NCBI RefSeq assembly: GCF_900128985.1
Contig: NZ_FQUC01000001.1
Coordinates: 310,001 to 374,000 of the forward strand
Source of the DNA: Indolivaga macrotermitis
Lineage (GTDB): Bacteria > Bacteroidota > Bacteroidia > Bacteroidales > Dysgonomonadaceae
Length of the DNA: 64,000 nucleotides
Direction of reading: 5' to 3'
The notes beneath the pieces were generated by a model. It searched no databases, had not been told where the DNA came from, and saw only the letters and a program-made list of their open reading frames with translations. Made by a program: the position numbers and the translations under genes. Positions 8,513 through 19,719 of this stretch are shown here, in pieces. Each line of letters starts with the position of its first letter. The stretch's first letter is position 1.

Positions 8513-8575
8513 ATCCTGTTTATCAGGATGTTGGTTGAGAACCTTCTAACTGAAGGAGGTTCTTGACCTTTTTGC
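8513..8575 (+). terminator. rplL-rpoB tandem hairpins, candidate attenuator
   Basis: Hairpin 1 is ATCCTG/CAGGAT (8513-8529, loop TTTAT). Hairpin 2 is AGAACC/GGTTCT (8538-8563), with an alternative CCTTC/GAAGG pairing, followed by TTGACCTTTTTG. The weak T run suggests partial termination that would set the ratio of L12 to RNA polymerase, as in the E. coli rplL-rpoB attenuator. Confidence 0.55.
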
Positions 8576-8610
8576 GTCAAAAGTAATTAGTTCAAAAAAA
8601 ATAGTATTCC

Positions 8611-11600
8611 ATGTCTTCATCAACAATAAATCAAAGAGTCAACTTTGCTTCAATTAAAAATCCGCTGCATTACCCCGATTTTCTTGAAGTACAATTAAAG
8701 TCGTTTAGAGACTTTTTACAGCTTGATACACCTCCCGAAAAGAGAAAGAAAGAAGGCTTATATAAAGTTTTTGCTGAAAATTTTCCGATTGCAGACACAC
8801 GTAACAACTTTGTGTTAGAGTTCTTGGACTACTACATCGATCCTCCTCGTTATACTATCGAAGAATGTATCGAAAGAGGGCTTACCTATAGCGTGCCTCT
8901 CAAAGCGAAGCTTAAACTGTATTGTACCGATCCTGATCACGAGGATTTCGATACAGTAATCCAGGATGTTTATCTTGGACTTATCCCATATATGACAGAG
9001 AAGGGTACTTTTGTCATTAATGGAGCAGAACGTGTGGTCGTATCCCAGCTGCACCGTTCACCGGGCGTGTTCTTTGGACAAAGTGTACATGCTAACGGAA
9101 GCAAGTTATATTCTGCGCGTATTATCCCGTTCAAAGGTTCGTGGATCGAATTCGCAACAGATATAAACAATGTCATGTATGCTTACATCGACAGAAAAAA
9201 GAAATTACCTGTAACTACATTGCTTAGAGCTATCGGCTTCGAAAGTGATAAAGATATACTAGAGATTTTTGATCTGGCCGAAGAGGTTAAGGTTAATAAA
9301 CAAAATCTGAAAAAAATAGAGGGACGCAGACTTGCAGCGCGTATCCTTAAGACATGGATGGAAGATTTCGTCGATGAAGATACCGGTGAGGTAACTTCTA
9401 TCGAACGTAATGAAGTTATAATCGAACGTGAGACTTTGCTCGAAAAAGATCATATCGATGCAGTTATCGATTCGGGTGTAGCTTCAGTTTTATTACACAA
9501 AAGTTCACAAAACGCCTCGGATTTTGCGATTATTTACAATACCCTGCAAAAAGACCCGAGTAATTCCGAAATAGATGCGGTTCGTCATATCTACCGTCAA
9601 TTGCGTAGTGCAGAACCTGCAGATGATACGAGTGCCCGTGAGGTAATCAATAGCTTGTTCTTCTCCGAAAAACGTTATGATTTGGGTGAAGTAGGGCGTT
9701 ACAGAATAAATAAAAAATTAGGATTAAATACGGGGGATGATACTCGTGTTTTAACTAAGGAAGACATTATAGAGATCATTAAATATCTGATCGAACTTAT
9801 TAATTCGAAAGCGATAGTTGATGATATCGACCACTTGAGTAACAGACGTGTACGTACCGTAGGTGAACAACTTTACAACCAATTTGGTGTAGGTCTTAAC
9901 CGTATGGCACGTATCATCCGTGAAAGAATGAACGTGCGTGATAATGAGGTGTTTACTCCGATAGATTTGATCAATGCTAAGACTATTTCGTCTGTGGTAA
10001 ATACATTCTTCGGAACAAATGCTTTATCTCAGTTCATGGACCAAACGAATCCATTGGCAGAGATTACTCACAAACGTCGTATGTCGGCTCTTGGACCGGG
10101 TGGTCTTTCTCGTGAAAGAGCAGGTTTCGAGGTGCGTGACGTTCACTATACTCACTATGGTCGTTTATGTCCGATTGAGACTCCTGAGGGGCCGAATATC
10201 GGTCTTATCTCTTCTCTTTGTGTATATGCAAAGATCAATGATTTAGGTTTCATCGAAACTCCATATCGCAAAGTTGCAGGCAACAAAGTAGATTTATCCG
10301 ACAATGGTATTATCTATTTGGCAGCTGAAGAAGAAGAAGATAAAATCATAGCTCAAGGTAATGCTCCGTTGAATGACGATGGAACATTTATCAACACTCG
10401 TGTAAAAGCACGTCAGGATGCAGACTATCCGGTTGTAGCTCCTGAGGAAATAGAGTTGATGGACGTTTCCCCTACACAGATTGCATCGATTGCTGCATCT
10501 TTGATTCCGTTCTTGGAACATGATGATGCGAACCGTGCACTGATGGGATCGAACATGATGCGTCAGGCAGTTCCGTTGATGCGTACCGAAGCTCCGATAG
10601 TAGGTACAGGTATTGAAGGGCAATTGATTCAGGACTCACGTACTCAAATAGTAGCGGAGGGTGCCGGAGAGATTGTTTATGTAGATGCCAGCACTATAAA
10701 GATTAAATATGACCGTACGAATGACGAAGAATTTGTAAGCTTCGACAGTGCGGTGAAAACATATTATATACCTAAATTCAGAAAAACCAACCAGAATACC
10801 ACTATCGACTTGCGTCCTATTTGCAAAAAAGGAGCCCGTGTGGTAGCCGGCGAAATTCTGACTGAAGGTTATTCTACCGAAGGAGGTGAACTGGCAATTG
10901 GTAAAAACCTGAAAGTGGCTTTCATGCCATGGAAAGGTTATAACTATGAGGATGCGATTGTGTTGAACGAACGAGTAGTTCGCGAAGATATGTTGACATC
11001 AGTTCACGTAGAAGAATTCTCATTGGATGTTCGTGATACTAAACGTGGTGTGGAAGAATTGACTTCTGATATACCTAACGTTAGTGAAGAAGCAACCAAA
11101 GATCTTGACGAAAGAGGTATCGTTCGTATCGGAGCCCGTGTAGGTCCCGGTGATATCCTTATCGGAAAGATTACTCCTAAAGGAGAATCAGATCCTTCTC
11201 CGGAAGAAAAATTACTTCGTGCTATTTTCGGCGACAAGGCCGGCGATGTGAAAGACGCTTCGTTGAAAGCTTCTCCTTCATTAAAAGGTGTTGTAATCGG
11301 AACTAACTTATTCTCTAAAGCCGCGAAAAAAGGAAAAACAAAACTTTCGAGCAAAGCTTTATTGCCTAAGTTAGATGAAGAGTACGAAGAAAAAATGGCA
11401 CAACTAAAACATACTTTAGTTGAAAAATTATTGTCATTGACAGATGGAAAACCTTCGCAAGGAGTTAAAGACTATCTGAATACAGACGTAATTGCCAAAG
11501 GAGCTAAATTTACAAAATCGGCTCTGGATAGTATTGATTTCGAATCTATACAGGTTAGTAAATGGACATCGGATGACCATAAAAATGACCTTATCAGAGA

Positions 11601-12423
11601 CGTTATTGTAAACTATCTGCGTAAATATAAAGAATTAGATGCTGAATTGAAACGTAAACGCTTTGACTTGACTATTGGAGACGAATTACCTTCGGGTATC
11701 GTTCAGATAGCTAAAGTGTATGTAGCTAAAAAACGTAAGATTCAGGTTGGTGATAAGATGGCAGGACGCCACGGTAACAAAGGTATCGTTTCGCGTATCG
11801 TTCGTCAGGAAGATATGCCGTTCTTACCTGATGGAACACCGGTAGATATTGTGCTGAATCCTCTGGGTGTGCCTTCTCGTATGAACTTGGGACAGATTTT
11901 CGAAACTGTTCTTGGTTGGGCAGGACGTGAGCTTGGAGTGAAGTTTGCTACACCTATCTTCGACGGAGCAAGCCTTGATGACCTGAATACATGGACAGAT
12001 AAAGCCGGAGTACCTCGTTACGGTAAGGCTTACCTCTGCGATGGTGGTACAGGTGAACAATTTGACCAACCCGCAACAGTAGGTATCATCTACATGCTGA
12101 AACTGGGTCACATGGTTGAAGATAAGATGCACGCACGTTCTATCGGACCTTACTCGCTTATCACACAGCAACCTCTTGGAGGTAAGGCTCAATTCGGGGG
12201 ACAACGTTTTGGAGAAATGGAGGTTTGGGCACTCGAAGCATTCGGTGCGGCTCATATCCTGCAAGAAATTCTGACAATCAAGTCCGATGATGTAATGGGT
12301 CGTTCCAAAGCTTACGAAGCGATAGTGAAAGGTGAACCAATGCCACAACCGGGTATACCCGAATCATTGAATGTATTGTTGCATGAGATGAGAGGTCTTG
12401 GACTAAGTGTCACTCTTGATTAA
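8611..12423 (+). CDS. rpoB: RNA polymerase beta subunit
   Basis: A 1270-residue catalytic subunit, normal for Bacteroidota. Conserved parts include the rifampicin-binding region ([25 protein letters not shown] followed by [21 protein letters not shown]), GPNIGLI, the [17 protein letters not shown] lineage region, and C-terminal [21 protein letters not shown]. The rifampicin cluster shows the usual wild-type residues (Asp in FMDQTN, His in THKRR, Ser in RRMSALG), so no resistance change is apparent. It is transcribed with the upstream ribosomal genes and with rpoC. Confidence 0.99.
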   Translation: MSSSTINQRVNFASIKNPLHYPDFLEVQLKSFRDFLQLDTPPEKRKKEGLYKVFAENFPIADTRNNFVLEFLDYYIDPPRYTIEECIERGLTYSVPLKAKLKLYCTDPDHEDFDTVIQDVYLGLIPYMTEKGTFVINGAERVVVSQLHRSPGVFFGQSVHANGSKLYSARIIPFKGSWIEFATDINNVMYAYIDRKKKLPVTTLLRAIGFESDKDILEIFDLAEEVKVNKQNLKKIEGRRLAARILKTWMEDFVDEDTGEVTSIERNEVIIERETLLEKDHIDAVIDSGVASVLLHKSSQNASDFAIIYNTLQKDPSNSEIDAVRHIYRQLRSAEPADDTSAREVINSLFFSEKRYDLGEVGRYRINKKLGLNTGDDTRVLTKEDIIEIIKYLIELINSKAIVDDIDHLSNRRVRTVGEQLYNQFGVGLNRMARIIRERMNVRDNEVFTPIDLINAKTISSVVNTFFGTNALSQFMDQTNPLAEITHKRRMSALGPGGLSRERAGFEVRDVHYTHYGRLCPIETPEGPNIGLISSLCVYAKINDLGFIETPYRKVAGNKVDLSDNGIIYLAAEEEEDKIIAQGNAPLNDDGTFINTRVKARQDADYPVVAPEEIELMDVSPTQIASIAASLIPFLEHDDANRALMGSNMMRQAVPLMRTEAPIVGTGIEGQLIQDSRTQIVAEGAGEIVYVDASTIKIKYDRTNDEEFVSFDSAVKTYYIPKFRKTNQNTTIDLRPICKKGARVVAGEILTEGYSTEGGELAIGKNLKVAFMPWKGYNYEDAIVLNERVVREDMLTSVHVEEFSLDVRDTKRGVEELTSDIPNVSEEATKDLDERGIVRIGARVGPGDILIGKITPKGESDPSPEEKLLRAIFGDKAGDVKDASLKASPSLKGVVIGTNLFSKAAKKGKTKLSSKALLPKLDEEYEEKMAQLKHTLVEKLLSLTDGKPSQGVKDYLNTDVIAKGAKFTKSALDSIDFESIQVSKWTSDDHKNDLIRDVIVNYLRKYKELDAELKRKRFDLTIGDELPSGIVQIAKVYVAKKRKIQVGDKMAGRHGNKGIVSRIVRQEDMPFLPDGTPVDIVLNPLGVPSRMNLGQIFETVLGWAGRELGVKFATPIFDGASLDDLNTWTDKAGVPRYGKAYLCDGGTGEQFDQPATVGIIYMLKLGHMVEDKMHARSIGPYSLITQQPLGGKAQFGGQRFGEMEVWALEAFGAAHILQEILTIKSDDVMGRSKAYEAIVKGEPMPQPGIPESLNVLLHEMRGLGLSVTLD

Positions 12424-12432
12424 ATAAGATAA

Positions 12433-12467
12433 TTGGATAATATGTCCTATAGGGGCATATTATCCAA
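12433..12467 (+). other. Perfect 12-bp hairpin between rpoB and rpoC
   Basis: TTGGATAATATG (12433-12444) and CATATTATCCAA (12456-12467) are exact reverse complements. The 11-nt loop contains the palindrome CCTATAGG, so the stem can extend further. No T run follows, which argues against termination and for an mRNA processing or stability element. Confidence 0.65.
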
Positions 12468-12514
12468 ACCATTATCTATCGATAATTATTTAACTCTTTA
12501 TATAAAGAAAAAAT

Positions 12515-15500
12515 ATGGCTTTTAGAAAAGATAGTAAAGTAAAGAGTAGCTTTTCGAAAATCACTGTTAGTCTGGCTTCTCCCGAAGAAATTCTGGAAAG
12601 TTCAAGCGGTGAAGTTTTGAAACCCGAAACTATCAACTACCGTACATATAAACCCGAACGTGACGGACTTTTCTGCGAACGAATTTTCGGTCCTGTAAAG
12701 GATTACGAATGTCATTGCGGTAAATACAAAAGAATCCGTTATAAAGGTATCGTCTGCGACCGATGCGGAGTAGAAGTTACCGAAAAGAAAGTAAGACGTG
12801 AACGTACAGGTCACATCCATTTGGTGGTACCTGTTGCTCATATCTGGTATTTCCGTTCTTTACCGAACAAAATGGGATACTTGTTAGGTATACCTACCAA
12901 AAAACTGGATACTATCATTTATTACGAACGTTATGTTGTAATTCAGGCCGGTATCAAAGAAGAAGACGGTATAGCTTACAAAGACCTGTTAACAGAAGAA
13001 GAATATCTGAACATATTAGATACTCTCCCTAAAGATAACCAATTGTTGGATGACAGTGATCCTAACAAGTTTATCGCTAAAATGGGAGCAGAAGCTGTGT
13101 ATGATTTATTAGCAAGACTGAATCTTGATTCTTTAGCTAATACACTTCGTCACAGAGCTAGTACCGATACTTCTCAACAACGTAAAAACGAAGCGTTGAA
13201 ACAACTACAGGTTGTTGAAGCATTCCGTGGATCGAAAGGAAAGAACCGTCCTGAATGGATGATCGTCAAGATCGTTCCTGTAATTCCTCCGGAACTTCGT
13301 CCGCTTGTACCTTTGGATGGAGGTCGTTTCGCTACATCTGACTTGAATGACTTGTATCGTCGTGTTATCATTCGTAACAACCGTTTGAAGCGTTTGATCG
13401 ATATCAAGGCTCCGGATGTAATTTTGCGTAATGAGAAACGTATGTTGCAAGAGGCTGTGGACTCGTTGTTCGATAACTCTCGTAAATCGAGTGCGATTAA
13501 AACAGAGTCTAACCGTCCTTTGAAATCATTGTCGGATAGCTTGAAAGGTAAACAAGGACGTTTCCGTCAAAACCTTTTAGGTAAACGTGTTGACTATTCT
13601 GCACGTTCGGTAATTGTCGTTGGACCTGAATTGAAGATGCACGAATGTGGTATTCCTAAAGATATGGCTGCAGAGCTCTATAAACCATTCGTAATTCGTA
13701 AACTGATTGAACGTGGTATTGTTAAAACCGTTAAATCAGCTAAAAAGATAGTAGACCGCAAAGAACCTGTTGTATGGGATATCCTCGAATATGTAATGAA
13801 AGGACACCCTGTACTGTTGAACCGTGCCCCTACGCTTCACCGTTTGGGTATACAGGCATTCCAGCCTAAGATGATCGAAGGTAAAGCTATCCAGTTACAC
13901 CCGCTTGCTTGTACGGCGTTCAATGCCGACTTCGACGGTGACCAGATGGCTGTTCACTTACCACTTGGCAACGAAGCGGTGCTTGAGGCTCAGATGCTTA
14001 TGCTTGGTTCACACAACATCCTTAACCCTGCTAATGGTGCGCCTATTACTGTTCCATCTCAGGACATGGTGTTGGGACTATACTATATTACAAAAATACG
14101 TCCGGGAGCGAAAGGCGAAGGCCTTACATTCTACGGACCTGAAGAAGCTATCATTGCATATAACGAAAAGAAAGTGGATATCCACGCTCTTGTGAAAGTA
14201 TATGTAAGAGACTTGGACGAGAACGGAGAAATTGTAACTATAATGCGCGAGACCTCTGTCGGACGTGTAATAGTAAACCAACATACTCCTATCGAAGTAG
14301 GATTTATCAATGAAGTCCTGTCTAAGAAATCGCTTCGCGATATTATCGGTAATGTGATCAAATTGGCAGGAGTTGCTAAAACAGCAGCTTTCCTTGACGA
14401 TATCAAGAATCTGGGTTATAACATGGCCTTCCAGGGAGGACTTTCGTTTAACCTTGAGGATGTAATCATTCCTGAAGAAAAACAAACTCTGGTACAACAA
14501 GGTTATGATGAAGTAGAACAGATTATGGGTAACTATAATATGGGATTTATCACTTATAACGAACGTTACAACCAGATTATTGATACATGGACTCACGTTA
14601 ACTCTAAGTTGTCGAATATCCTGATGAAACAACTTTCGGAAGATGATCAAGGGTTCAACTCTGTATACATGATGCTTGACTCCGGAGCCCGTGGTTCGAA
14701 AGAACAGATCCGCCAGTTGTCAGGTATGCGTGGTTTGATGGCTAAACCTCAGAAGAGTGGGGCAGAAGGTGCTCAGATTATTGAGAATCCGATCCTTTCT
14801 AACTTTAAAGAAGGTCTTTCGGTGTTAGAGTACTTTATCTCTACCCACGGTGCTCGTAAAGGTCTTGCCGATACAGCATTGAAAACAGCCGACGCAGGAT
14901 ATTTGACTCGTCGTTTGGTTGACGTTTCTCAAGACGTTATCATCAACGAAGAAGACTGCGGTACATTACGCGGACTTGTTTGTACAGAGCTTAAAAATAA
15001 CGAAGAAGTAGTTGCTTCTCTATATGAGCGTATCTTGGGACGTGTATCAGTACACGATATCCAACATCCTCAAACCGGCGAAATCATCGTTGAATCGGGA
15101 GAGCAAATAACAGAAGATGCGGCTGCTACTATTCAGGCATCGCCAATCGAGAGAGTTGAGATCCGTTCAGTTCTTACTTGTGAATCTAAAAAAGGTGTTT
15201 GTGCCAAGTGTTACGGACGTAACCTGGCTACCGGGCGCATGGTTCAAAAAGGAGAATCAGTTGGGGTTATCGCTGCTCAGTCAATCGGTGAGCCGGGTAC
15301 ACAGCTTACACTTCGTACATTCCACGTCGGTGGTATCGCTTCTAATATTGCAACCGAAAATAGCATTACAACCAAATACGATGGTATTCTGGAATTGGAT
15401 GACTTACGTGTTGTTGAAGCTGTTGACGAAGCAGGTAAGAAAGTACAGGTGGTTGTAAGCCGTCTTGTAGAACTTCGTATCGTTGATCCGAATACTAAGA

Positions 15501-16798
15501 TAGTATTACTGACCCACAATATTCCTTACGGTTCTAAACTGTATTTCAAAGACGGGGCTAATGTTAAGAAAGGCGATATGATCTGCGAATGGGATCCATT
15601 TAATGCAGTAATTATATCTGAAGCTACCGGTAAGATCAAGTTCGAGAATGTAATTGAGAACGTAACTTACAAAGTAGAGTCTGACGAGCAAACCGGTTTG
15701 AAAGAAAAGATCATTATCGAATCTCGTGACAAGACCAAAGCTCCTGAAGCTCATATCTTAGACGATAAAGGTAATATCTTAAAAACGTACAGTTTACCAC
15801 TGGGCGCACACGTTATCAAGGAAGATGGCGATATGATCAAAGCCGGAGATGTACTTGTTAAGATTCCTCGCGCAGTTGGTAAAGCAGGTGATATCACGGG
15901 AGGTCTTCCTCGTGTGACAGAGCTGTTCGAAGCACGTAATCCTTCTAACCCTGCAGTAGTATCTGAAATCGATGGTGAAATCTCATTCGGTAAAATCAAA
16001 CGTGGTAACAGAGAAGTTATTGTTACATCTAAATTAGGTGAAACTAAAAAATATCTTGTTCCATTATCTAAGCAGATACTTGTTCAGGAAAATGACTTTA
16101 TCCGTGCAGGTATGCCATTGTCGGATGGTGCGACTACACCTTCGGATATCCTTGCAATTATGGGACCAACTGCTGTACAAGAATATATCGTGAACGAAGT
16201 TCAGGACGTTTACCGCTTACAAGGGGTGAAAATCAACGATAAACACTTCGAAGTAATTGTTCGTCAGATGATGCGTAAGGTTGAAGTTGTTGATCCGGGA
16301 GATACACGTTTCTTAGAGCAACAGGTAGTTGATAAGCACGATGTGATGGAAGAAAATGACCGTATCTGGGGTAAAAAAGTGGTTGTAGATGGAGGGGACT
16401 CCTCTACATTCGAGCCCGGACAAATCGTTACAGCCCGTAAGCTTCGTGATGAGAACTCGATGTTGAAACGCCGTGACCTTCGTACAGTGGAAGTTCGTGA
16501 TGCAATTCCTGCTACCGCGAACCAGATCCTGCAAGGTATCACACGTGCTGCTCTTCAAACAACCAGCTTTATGTCGGCTGCTTCGTTCCAGGAAACAACG
16601 AAAGTGCTGAACGATGCTGCTATCAATGCGAAAGTAGATAAGCTGGAAGGATTGAAAGAGAACGTTATCTGTGGTCACTTGATTCCGGCAGGAACAGGTC
16701 AAAGAGAATTCGAAAAACTTGTAGTAGGTACTAAGGAAGACTTTGACAGAGTGATGGCTAACCGTAAAACTGTAGTAGATTTTGATAGTGTAGAATAA
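12515..16798 (+). CDS. rpoC: RNA polymerase beta' subunit
   Basis: A 1427-residue catalytic subunit. It has the N-terminal zinc site ([23 protein letters not shown]), the active-site Mg motif [14 protein letters not shown], the bridge/trigger region ([16 protein letters not shown]) and the second zinc site ([17 protein letters not shown]). Length fits the family. It is the last gene of the operon, followed by a strong terminator 20 bp downstream. Confidence 0.99.
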   Translation: MAFRKDSKVKSSFSKITVSLASPEEILESSSGEVLKPETINYRTYKPERDGLFCERIFGPVKDYECHCGKYKRIRYKGIVCDRCGVEVTEKKVRRERTGHIHLVVPVAHIWYFRSLPNKMGYLLGIPTKKLDTIIYYERYVVIQAGIKEEDGIAYKDLLTEEEYLNILDTLPKDNQLLDDSDPNKFIAKMGAEAVYDLLARLNLDSLANTLRHRASTDTSQQRKNEALKQLQVVEAFRGSKGKNRPEWMIVKIVPVIPPELRPLVPLDGGRFATSDLNDLYRRVIIRNNRLKRLIDIKAPDVILRNEKRMLQEAVDSLFDNSRKSSAIKTESNRPLKSLSDSLKGKQGRFRQNLLGKRVDYSARSVIVVGPELKMHECGIPKDMAAELYKPFVIRKLIERGIVKTVKSAKKIVDRKEPVVWDILEYVMKGHPVLLNRAPTLHRLGIQAFQPKMIEGKAIQLHPLACTAFNADFDGDQMAVHLPLGNEAVLEAQMLMLGSHNILNPANGAPITVPSQDMVLGLYYITKIRPGAKGEGLTFYGPEEAIIAYNEKKVDIHALVKVYVRDLDENGEIVTIMRETSVGRVIVNQHTPIEVGFINEVLSKKSLRDIIGNVIKLAGVAKTAAFLDDIKNLGYNMAFQGGLSFNLEDVIIPEEKQTLVQQGYDEVEQIMGNYNMGFITYNERYNQIIDTWTHVNSKLSNILMKQLSEDDQGFNSVYMMLDSGARGSKEQIRQLSGMRGLMAKPQKSGAEGAQIIENPILSNFKEGLSVLEYFISTHGARKGLADTALKTADAGYLTRRLVDVSQDVIINEEDCGTLRGLVCTELKNNEEVVASLYERILGRVSVHDIQHPQTGEIIVESGEQITEDAAATIQASPIERVEIRSVLTCESKKGVCAKCYGRNLATGRMVQKGESVGVIAAQSIGEPGTQLTLRTFHVGGIASNIATENSITTKYDGILELDDLRVVEAVDEAGKKVQVVVSRLVELRIVDPNTKIVLLTHNIPYGSKLYFKDGANVKKGDMICEWDPFNAVIISEATGKIKFENVIENVTYKVESDEQTGLKEKIIIESRDKTKAPEAHILDDKGNILKTYSLPLGAHVIKEDGDMIKAGDVLVKIPRAVGKAGDITGGLPRVTELFEARNPSNPAVVSEIDGEISFGKIKRGNREVIVTSKLGETKKYLVPLSKQILVQENDFIRAGMPLSDGATTPSDILAIMGPTAVQEYIVNEVQDVYRLQGVKINDKHFEVIVRQMMRKVEVVDPGDTRFLEQQVVDKHDVMEENDRIWGKKVVVDGGDSSTFEPGQIVTARKLRDENSMLKRRDLRTVEVRDAIPATANQILQGITRAALQTTSFMSAASFQETTKVLNDAAINAKVDKLEGLKENVICGHLIPAGTGQREFEKLVVGTKEDFDRVMANRKTVVDFDSVE

Positions 16799-16820
16799 AC
16801 ATATACTATATATATTTATG

Positions 16821-16859
16821 GAGGGTAAACTGATAAAGTTTACCCTCTGTTGTTTTTTT
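16821..16859 (+). terminator. Rho-independent terminator of the rpoBC operon
   Basis: GAGGGTAAACT (16821-16831) and AGTTTACCCTC (16837-16847) form a perfect 11-bp stem with a GATAA loop, followed by TGTTGTTTTTTT. Confidence 0.92.
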
Positions 16860-16901
16860 AAGGGGAAGAATTTTTATCTTTAAGCAAAATAAAAAAGGGA
16901 T

Positions 16902-17636
16902 ATGAAGGTATTGATTATTATAGTTTCGTTATTGTCGATGTTACCCGTATGGGCTCAGCAAGTTCAAGAGAAGATAACAGTGTCCGATAATCTTAAAATT
17001 AATAAGTTGTCAGATAAGGTATATATGTTTACCTCTTATATGCAGACCGAGTCTTGGGGTAAAGTTGGAGCTAATGGCCTCATATTAGTTGAGAGTAATA
17101 AAGCTTTATTAATCGATACTCCTTGGAATGATAATCAAACTCAGGAACTATATGATTGGATCAAAAACTCTTTACACACACTTGTAACGGAAGTTGTGGT
17201 AAGTCATTGGCATGATGACTGTATGGGGGGATTAGCTTTTCTCCAAACTAAAGGTGTCATATCTTATGCAAATCAGCAAACTATAGAAATAGCTAAAGAG
17301 AAAGGATTACCTCTACCGGAGCAAGGTTTTACAGATTTTCTTGAATTCGAGTTTGAGAATATACCTATAGAATGTTATTATCTGGGAGGAGGACATACTA
17401 CCGATAATATTGAAGTATGGATACCTTCAGAGAAAATCCTGTTTGGCGGTTGTGCTGTTAAAGATATGACATCAGTAAACTTAGGAAATCTGTCTGATGC
17501 GGATGTCGATGCATGGCCCGAGACAATGAATAGGATGATCAAACAATTCCCCGAAGCAGTAATAGTAGTTCCCGGACATGGGGCTATAGGAGGATGTGAG
17601 CTAATGCATCATACTCTTGATCTACTTAAGAAATAA
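16902..17636 (+). CDS. Subclass B1 metallo-beta-lactamase, CcrA-like
   Basis: A 244-residue periplasmic zinc hydrolase that opens beta-lactam rings, carbapenems included in this subclass. A signal peptide (1-18, ending VWA) is followed by the full B1 zinc set: H102, H104 and D106 in SHWHDDCMGG, H165 in GGGHTTDN, C184 in FGGCAVKD and H226 in VPGHG. The substrate-binding Lys after the zinc Cys (K187) is present. From memory, stretches such as YANQ.TI, AKEKGLP.PE and GNLSDADV closely match CcrA/CfiA of Bacteroides fragilis. It stands alone after rpoC; a weak promoter (TTG 16850, TATCTTTA 16875-16882) may serve it. No insertion sequence flanks it, so it looks intrinsic. Activity is inferred. Confidence 0.93.
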   Translation: MKVLIIIVSLLSMLPVWAQQVQEKITVSDNLKINKLSDKVYMFTSYMQTESWGKVGANGLILVESNKALLIDTPWNDNQTQELYDWIKNSLHTLVTEVVVSHWHDDCMGGLAFLQTKGVISYANQQTIEIAKEKGLPLPEQGFTDFLEFEFENIPIECYYLGGGHTTDNIEVWIPSEKILFGGCAVKDMTSVNLGNLSDADVDAWPETMNRMIKQFPEAVIVVPGHGAIGGCELMHHTLDLLKK

Positions 17637-17640
17637 GCCT

Positions 17641-18222
17641 TTACTTACCGGTAAACCACTTAGACTTTAAGTAAGGACATTCTGATTTATCACGTTTATT
17701 CTCGAGAGGAAAGAATCGGGAGACTTTGCTACATGAATTAGTATGAAATGAGGGATAGTTTGCCATAAACATCAGGCGGGTTTTTTCCGGTTGCACATAA
17801 TCACTGATATTCATTACGCTTTTATCCGGCAAAATCAGATAATCTCTGAAAATAGTAGCTGTACCCATTCCTTCAATAATGATGGTTTGGGTTTTAATTG
17901 TATCTCCTAGTATACGGTAAGTGCCCCATGAGGGATACTGGCAGATACGGGATTTTCCTCCATGCGAAAAACAATCTGCAACCATGCTTACATCGCTTGT
18001 TGTAGCAACCGTATATAGCCCGTCGGGATAAAACATAAATACTGAGTAGAATGCAGTATCACACTCCCGTTCCGATACATAATAACCGTTTATATCAATT
18101 ATTGAATCAAGCCCTGTTTCCTGTTTGTCATAGATATAACTGAAATCAGCAGGTTTCAGTGTTGAGCAGCCTGTAATGATTATAGACAGGATAAGTAATA
18201 TAAAAGAGAATCTTTGCATCAA
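17641..18222 (-). CDS. Exported lipoprotein of unknown function
   Basis: A 193-residue protein with lipoprotein signal MMQRFSFILLILSIIITGC (lipid Cys 19). The mature part is probably beta-rich (GYYVSERECDTAFYSVFMFYPDGLY, WGTYRILGDTIKTQTIIIEG), a pattern common in Bacteroidales lipoproteins that I cannot name. Four further Cys residues occur. Its start overlaps the upstream gene by 4 bp (ATGA), so it is the third gene of an operon. Its stop lies 4 bp from that of the convergent beta-lactamase gene. In view of its toxin-23-like neighbour an immunity role is possible, but the sequence does not show it. Confidence 0.8.
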   Translation of the reverse strand: MMQRFSFILLILSIIITGCSTLKPADFSYIYDKQETGLDSIIDINGYYVSERECDTAFYSVFMFYPDGLYTVATTSDVSMVADCFSHGGKSRICQYPSWGTYRILGDTIKTQTIIIEGMGTATIFRDYLILPDKSVMNISDYVQPEKTRLMFMANYPSFHTNSCSKVSRFFPLENKRDKSECPYLKSKWFTGK

Positions 18223-19016
18223 TAGAGAGTATAAGGTTTGTATGTGCCGATTTGTATAAACTGATTCTGGTAGTTTCCTTCTTTAAAATCACCTGTGTCG
18301 AAAAATAATCTATGCCAGCTATTCTGCCCGACATCACCACCTATATGGTTGTTAAATCCGTAGCGAATCATCAGGTTTTTATCAGTATATCCCAGATAAA
18401 TAGGACTGGATATTTGGTAACCTTCTTTGAAAACCCCTTTGCGGTTCTTGAGAGACGCATCCGTTAATCCATTCGGTTCGGTAGTATAAACATTCATACC
18501 CAACAGAAAATGCTTGTATTTTACTTCTAGCGCAGCGGTCCGGTACCTGTCGTATATTCTGAATCCGGTAAATGGCATGGACAAGATATCGTCTTCGAAT
18601 TTCACTTCGAAATCGTGTATCTTAGCTCCAATGATTCCCGATACTTGTTTGTCACCTTGGAGGTATTTAGTAAGGTAGTACGAGGCTCCGGCTTTAGGTG
18701 TGTCATAAACTGTTCCGGCATAGATCATTCCTAATCCGAATTTTCCGGTCGCTTTGTAGCTGTCGAGTCCGGTAACAAAAGTCCAGTTACCGACTGTTTT
18801 TGAGGCTGAAACTCCTGCTCCGAGACGGAATCCATTCCGGTCGGCGGCTCCTGATGTAAAAACGGCAACCAGCGATGCTTTGATCTCAAATCCATCATTA
18901 CGTTGCCTGTCCATAATATACAGAGAGGTGTAATCATCTTTGTGTGTCACTTTTTGCCCCTGTGAATATTGAATCGTCCCTACTATTAAAGAGATAAGTA
19001 AAAGTATCCGGATCAT
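18219..19016 (-). CDS. Secreted protein resembling polymorphic toxin type 23
   Basis: A 265-residue exported protein; residues 1-20 are a signal peptide (ending YSQG). The middle is beta-rich and Gly-rich (GFRLGAGVSASKTVGNWTFVTGL). The C-terminal half has FEDD, DRYRTAALEVKYKHF, SSPIYLGYTDKN and GGDVGQNSWHRLFF, which I recall as resembling the Ntox23 (toxin type 23) domain of Bacteroidota; this is memory, not a search. An outer-membrane beta-barrel is the main alternative. It is the middle gene of three with 4-bp overlaps on both sides, so translation is probably coupled. There is no long N-terminal delivery domain. Confidence 0.6.
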   Translation of the reverse strand: MIRILLLISLIVGTIQYSQGQKVTHKDDYTSLYIMDRQRNDGFEIKASLVAVFTSGAADRNGFRLGAGVSASKTVGNWTFVTGLDSYKATGKFGLGMIYAGTVYDTPKAGASYYLTKYLQGDKQVSGIIGAKIHDFEVKFEDDILSMPFTGFRIYDRYRTAALEVKYKHFLLGMNVYTTEPNGLTDASLKNRKGVFKEGYQISSPIYLGYTDKNLMIRYGFNNHIGGDVGQNSWHRLFFDTGDFKEGNYQNQFIQIGTYKPYTLY

Positions 19017-19639
19017 TGAGGCGAAGGAAAGTAAGTATCCAATAGCTTTTCGAATTTATTGTCCTGCCGGACATTGACCAAATTAGGATCGTGCTCTAGC
19101 AATCGCCTGTTGATACGTTTATCTTTCACTGTATAATCTTTAGAAAGAGTAGTGTCCAGCCATTTCAGAGAATTCTTTTTGTCTTTCATTATGGAATAAA
19201 AAGACGCGAGACAGTAAGCTCCTACCTGATCGGATAAAGCTTCGGCAGTGTTAAATTTCTGAAGTATCTCTTGTTTATATGCGTCAAGGTCGTCTTTATA
19301 CCGTCCTTCTTTGAGAAGGGCATTGCCCCACTCATAATAATTACTGGCTTTAGATGGATTCAGGCGGACGGCAGTTCTGAATTTTTCGATACCGTCAGTA
19401 AACTTTTCATCGTTGCTTTCGAAAGTTCCTACATGTGCAAGCAGGCTTCCCCATTTACGGTAAGCTTCACTGTTAAGTGTGTCCATTTTTGTAGCTATCT
19501 CATACCCGAAAATAGCTCCTGAAATATCGTTGTTTTTTAGCTTGTCATCAGCTATTTTTACCCAATCTTCGGAAGTCAGGCTTTGGGCATTTACTATGCC
19601 GCTCATGACAAGAATGATAGCAATTAAATATATCCTCAT
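19013..19639 (-). CDS. Exported TPR protein
   Basis: A 208-residue protein with signal peptide (1-18, IVNA/Q) and tetratricopeptide-like helices: DKLKNNDISGAIFGYEIATKMD, then DGIEKFRTAVRLNPSKASNYYEWGNALLKEGRY and a third near 125-160. TPRs mediate protein contacts, so it may act as a periplasmic scaffold or chaperone. It is the first gene of the three-gene operon and probably has its own promoter at 19678-19708. No enzymatic motif is seen. Confidence 0.8.
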   Translation of the reverse strand: MRIYLIAIILVMSGIVNAQSLTSEDWVKIADDKLKNNDISGAIFGYEIATKMDTLNSEAYRKWGSLLAHVGTFESNDEKFTDGIEKFRTAVRLNPSKASNYYEWGNALLKEGRYKDDLDAYKQEILQKFNTAEALSDQVGAYCLASFYSIMKDKKNSLKWLDTTLSKDYTVKDKRINRRLLEHDPNLVNVRQDNKFEKLLDTYFPSPQ

Positions 19640-19677
19640 AATGTATTATACTAAAGAATAAAAGACCCAAATATCCT

Positions 19678-19708
19678 TTCTGCGGATGGCTTATTCAATG
19701 AAGAATCC
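19678..19708 (-). promoter_or_regulatory. Candidate promoter of the TPR/toxin-23-like operon
   Basis: On the minus strand, TTG (19706-19708), a 20-bp spacer and GATATTTG (19678-19685) match the Bacteroidota promoter at 7 of 8 bases of the -7 box. The start codon is at 19639. Confidence 0.4.
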
Positions 19709-19719
19709 AGTGTGTGCTG

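Noticed and set aside
8338-8580. Minus-strand ORF over rplL and its hairpins
   Set aside because: It is antisense to a highly conserved gene and has no own signals.
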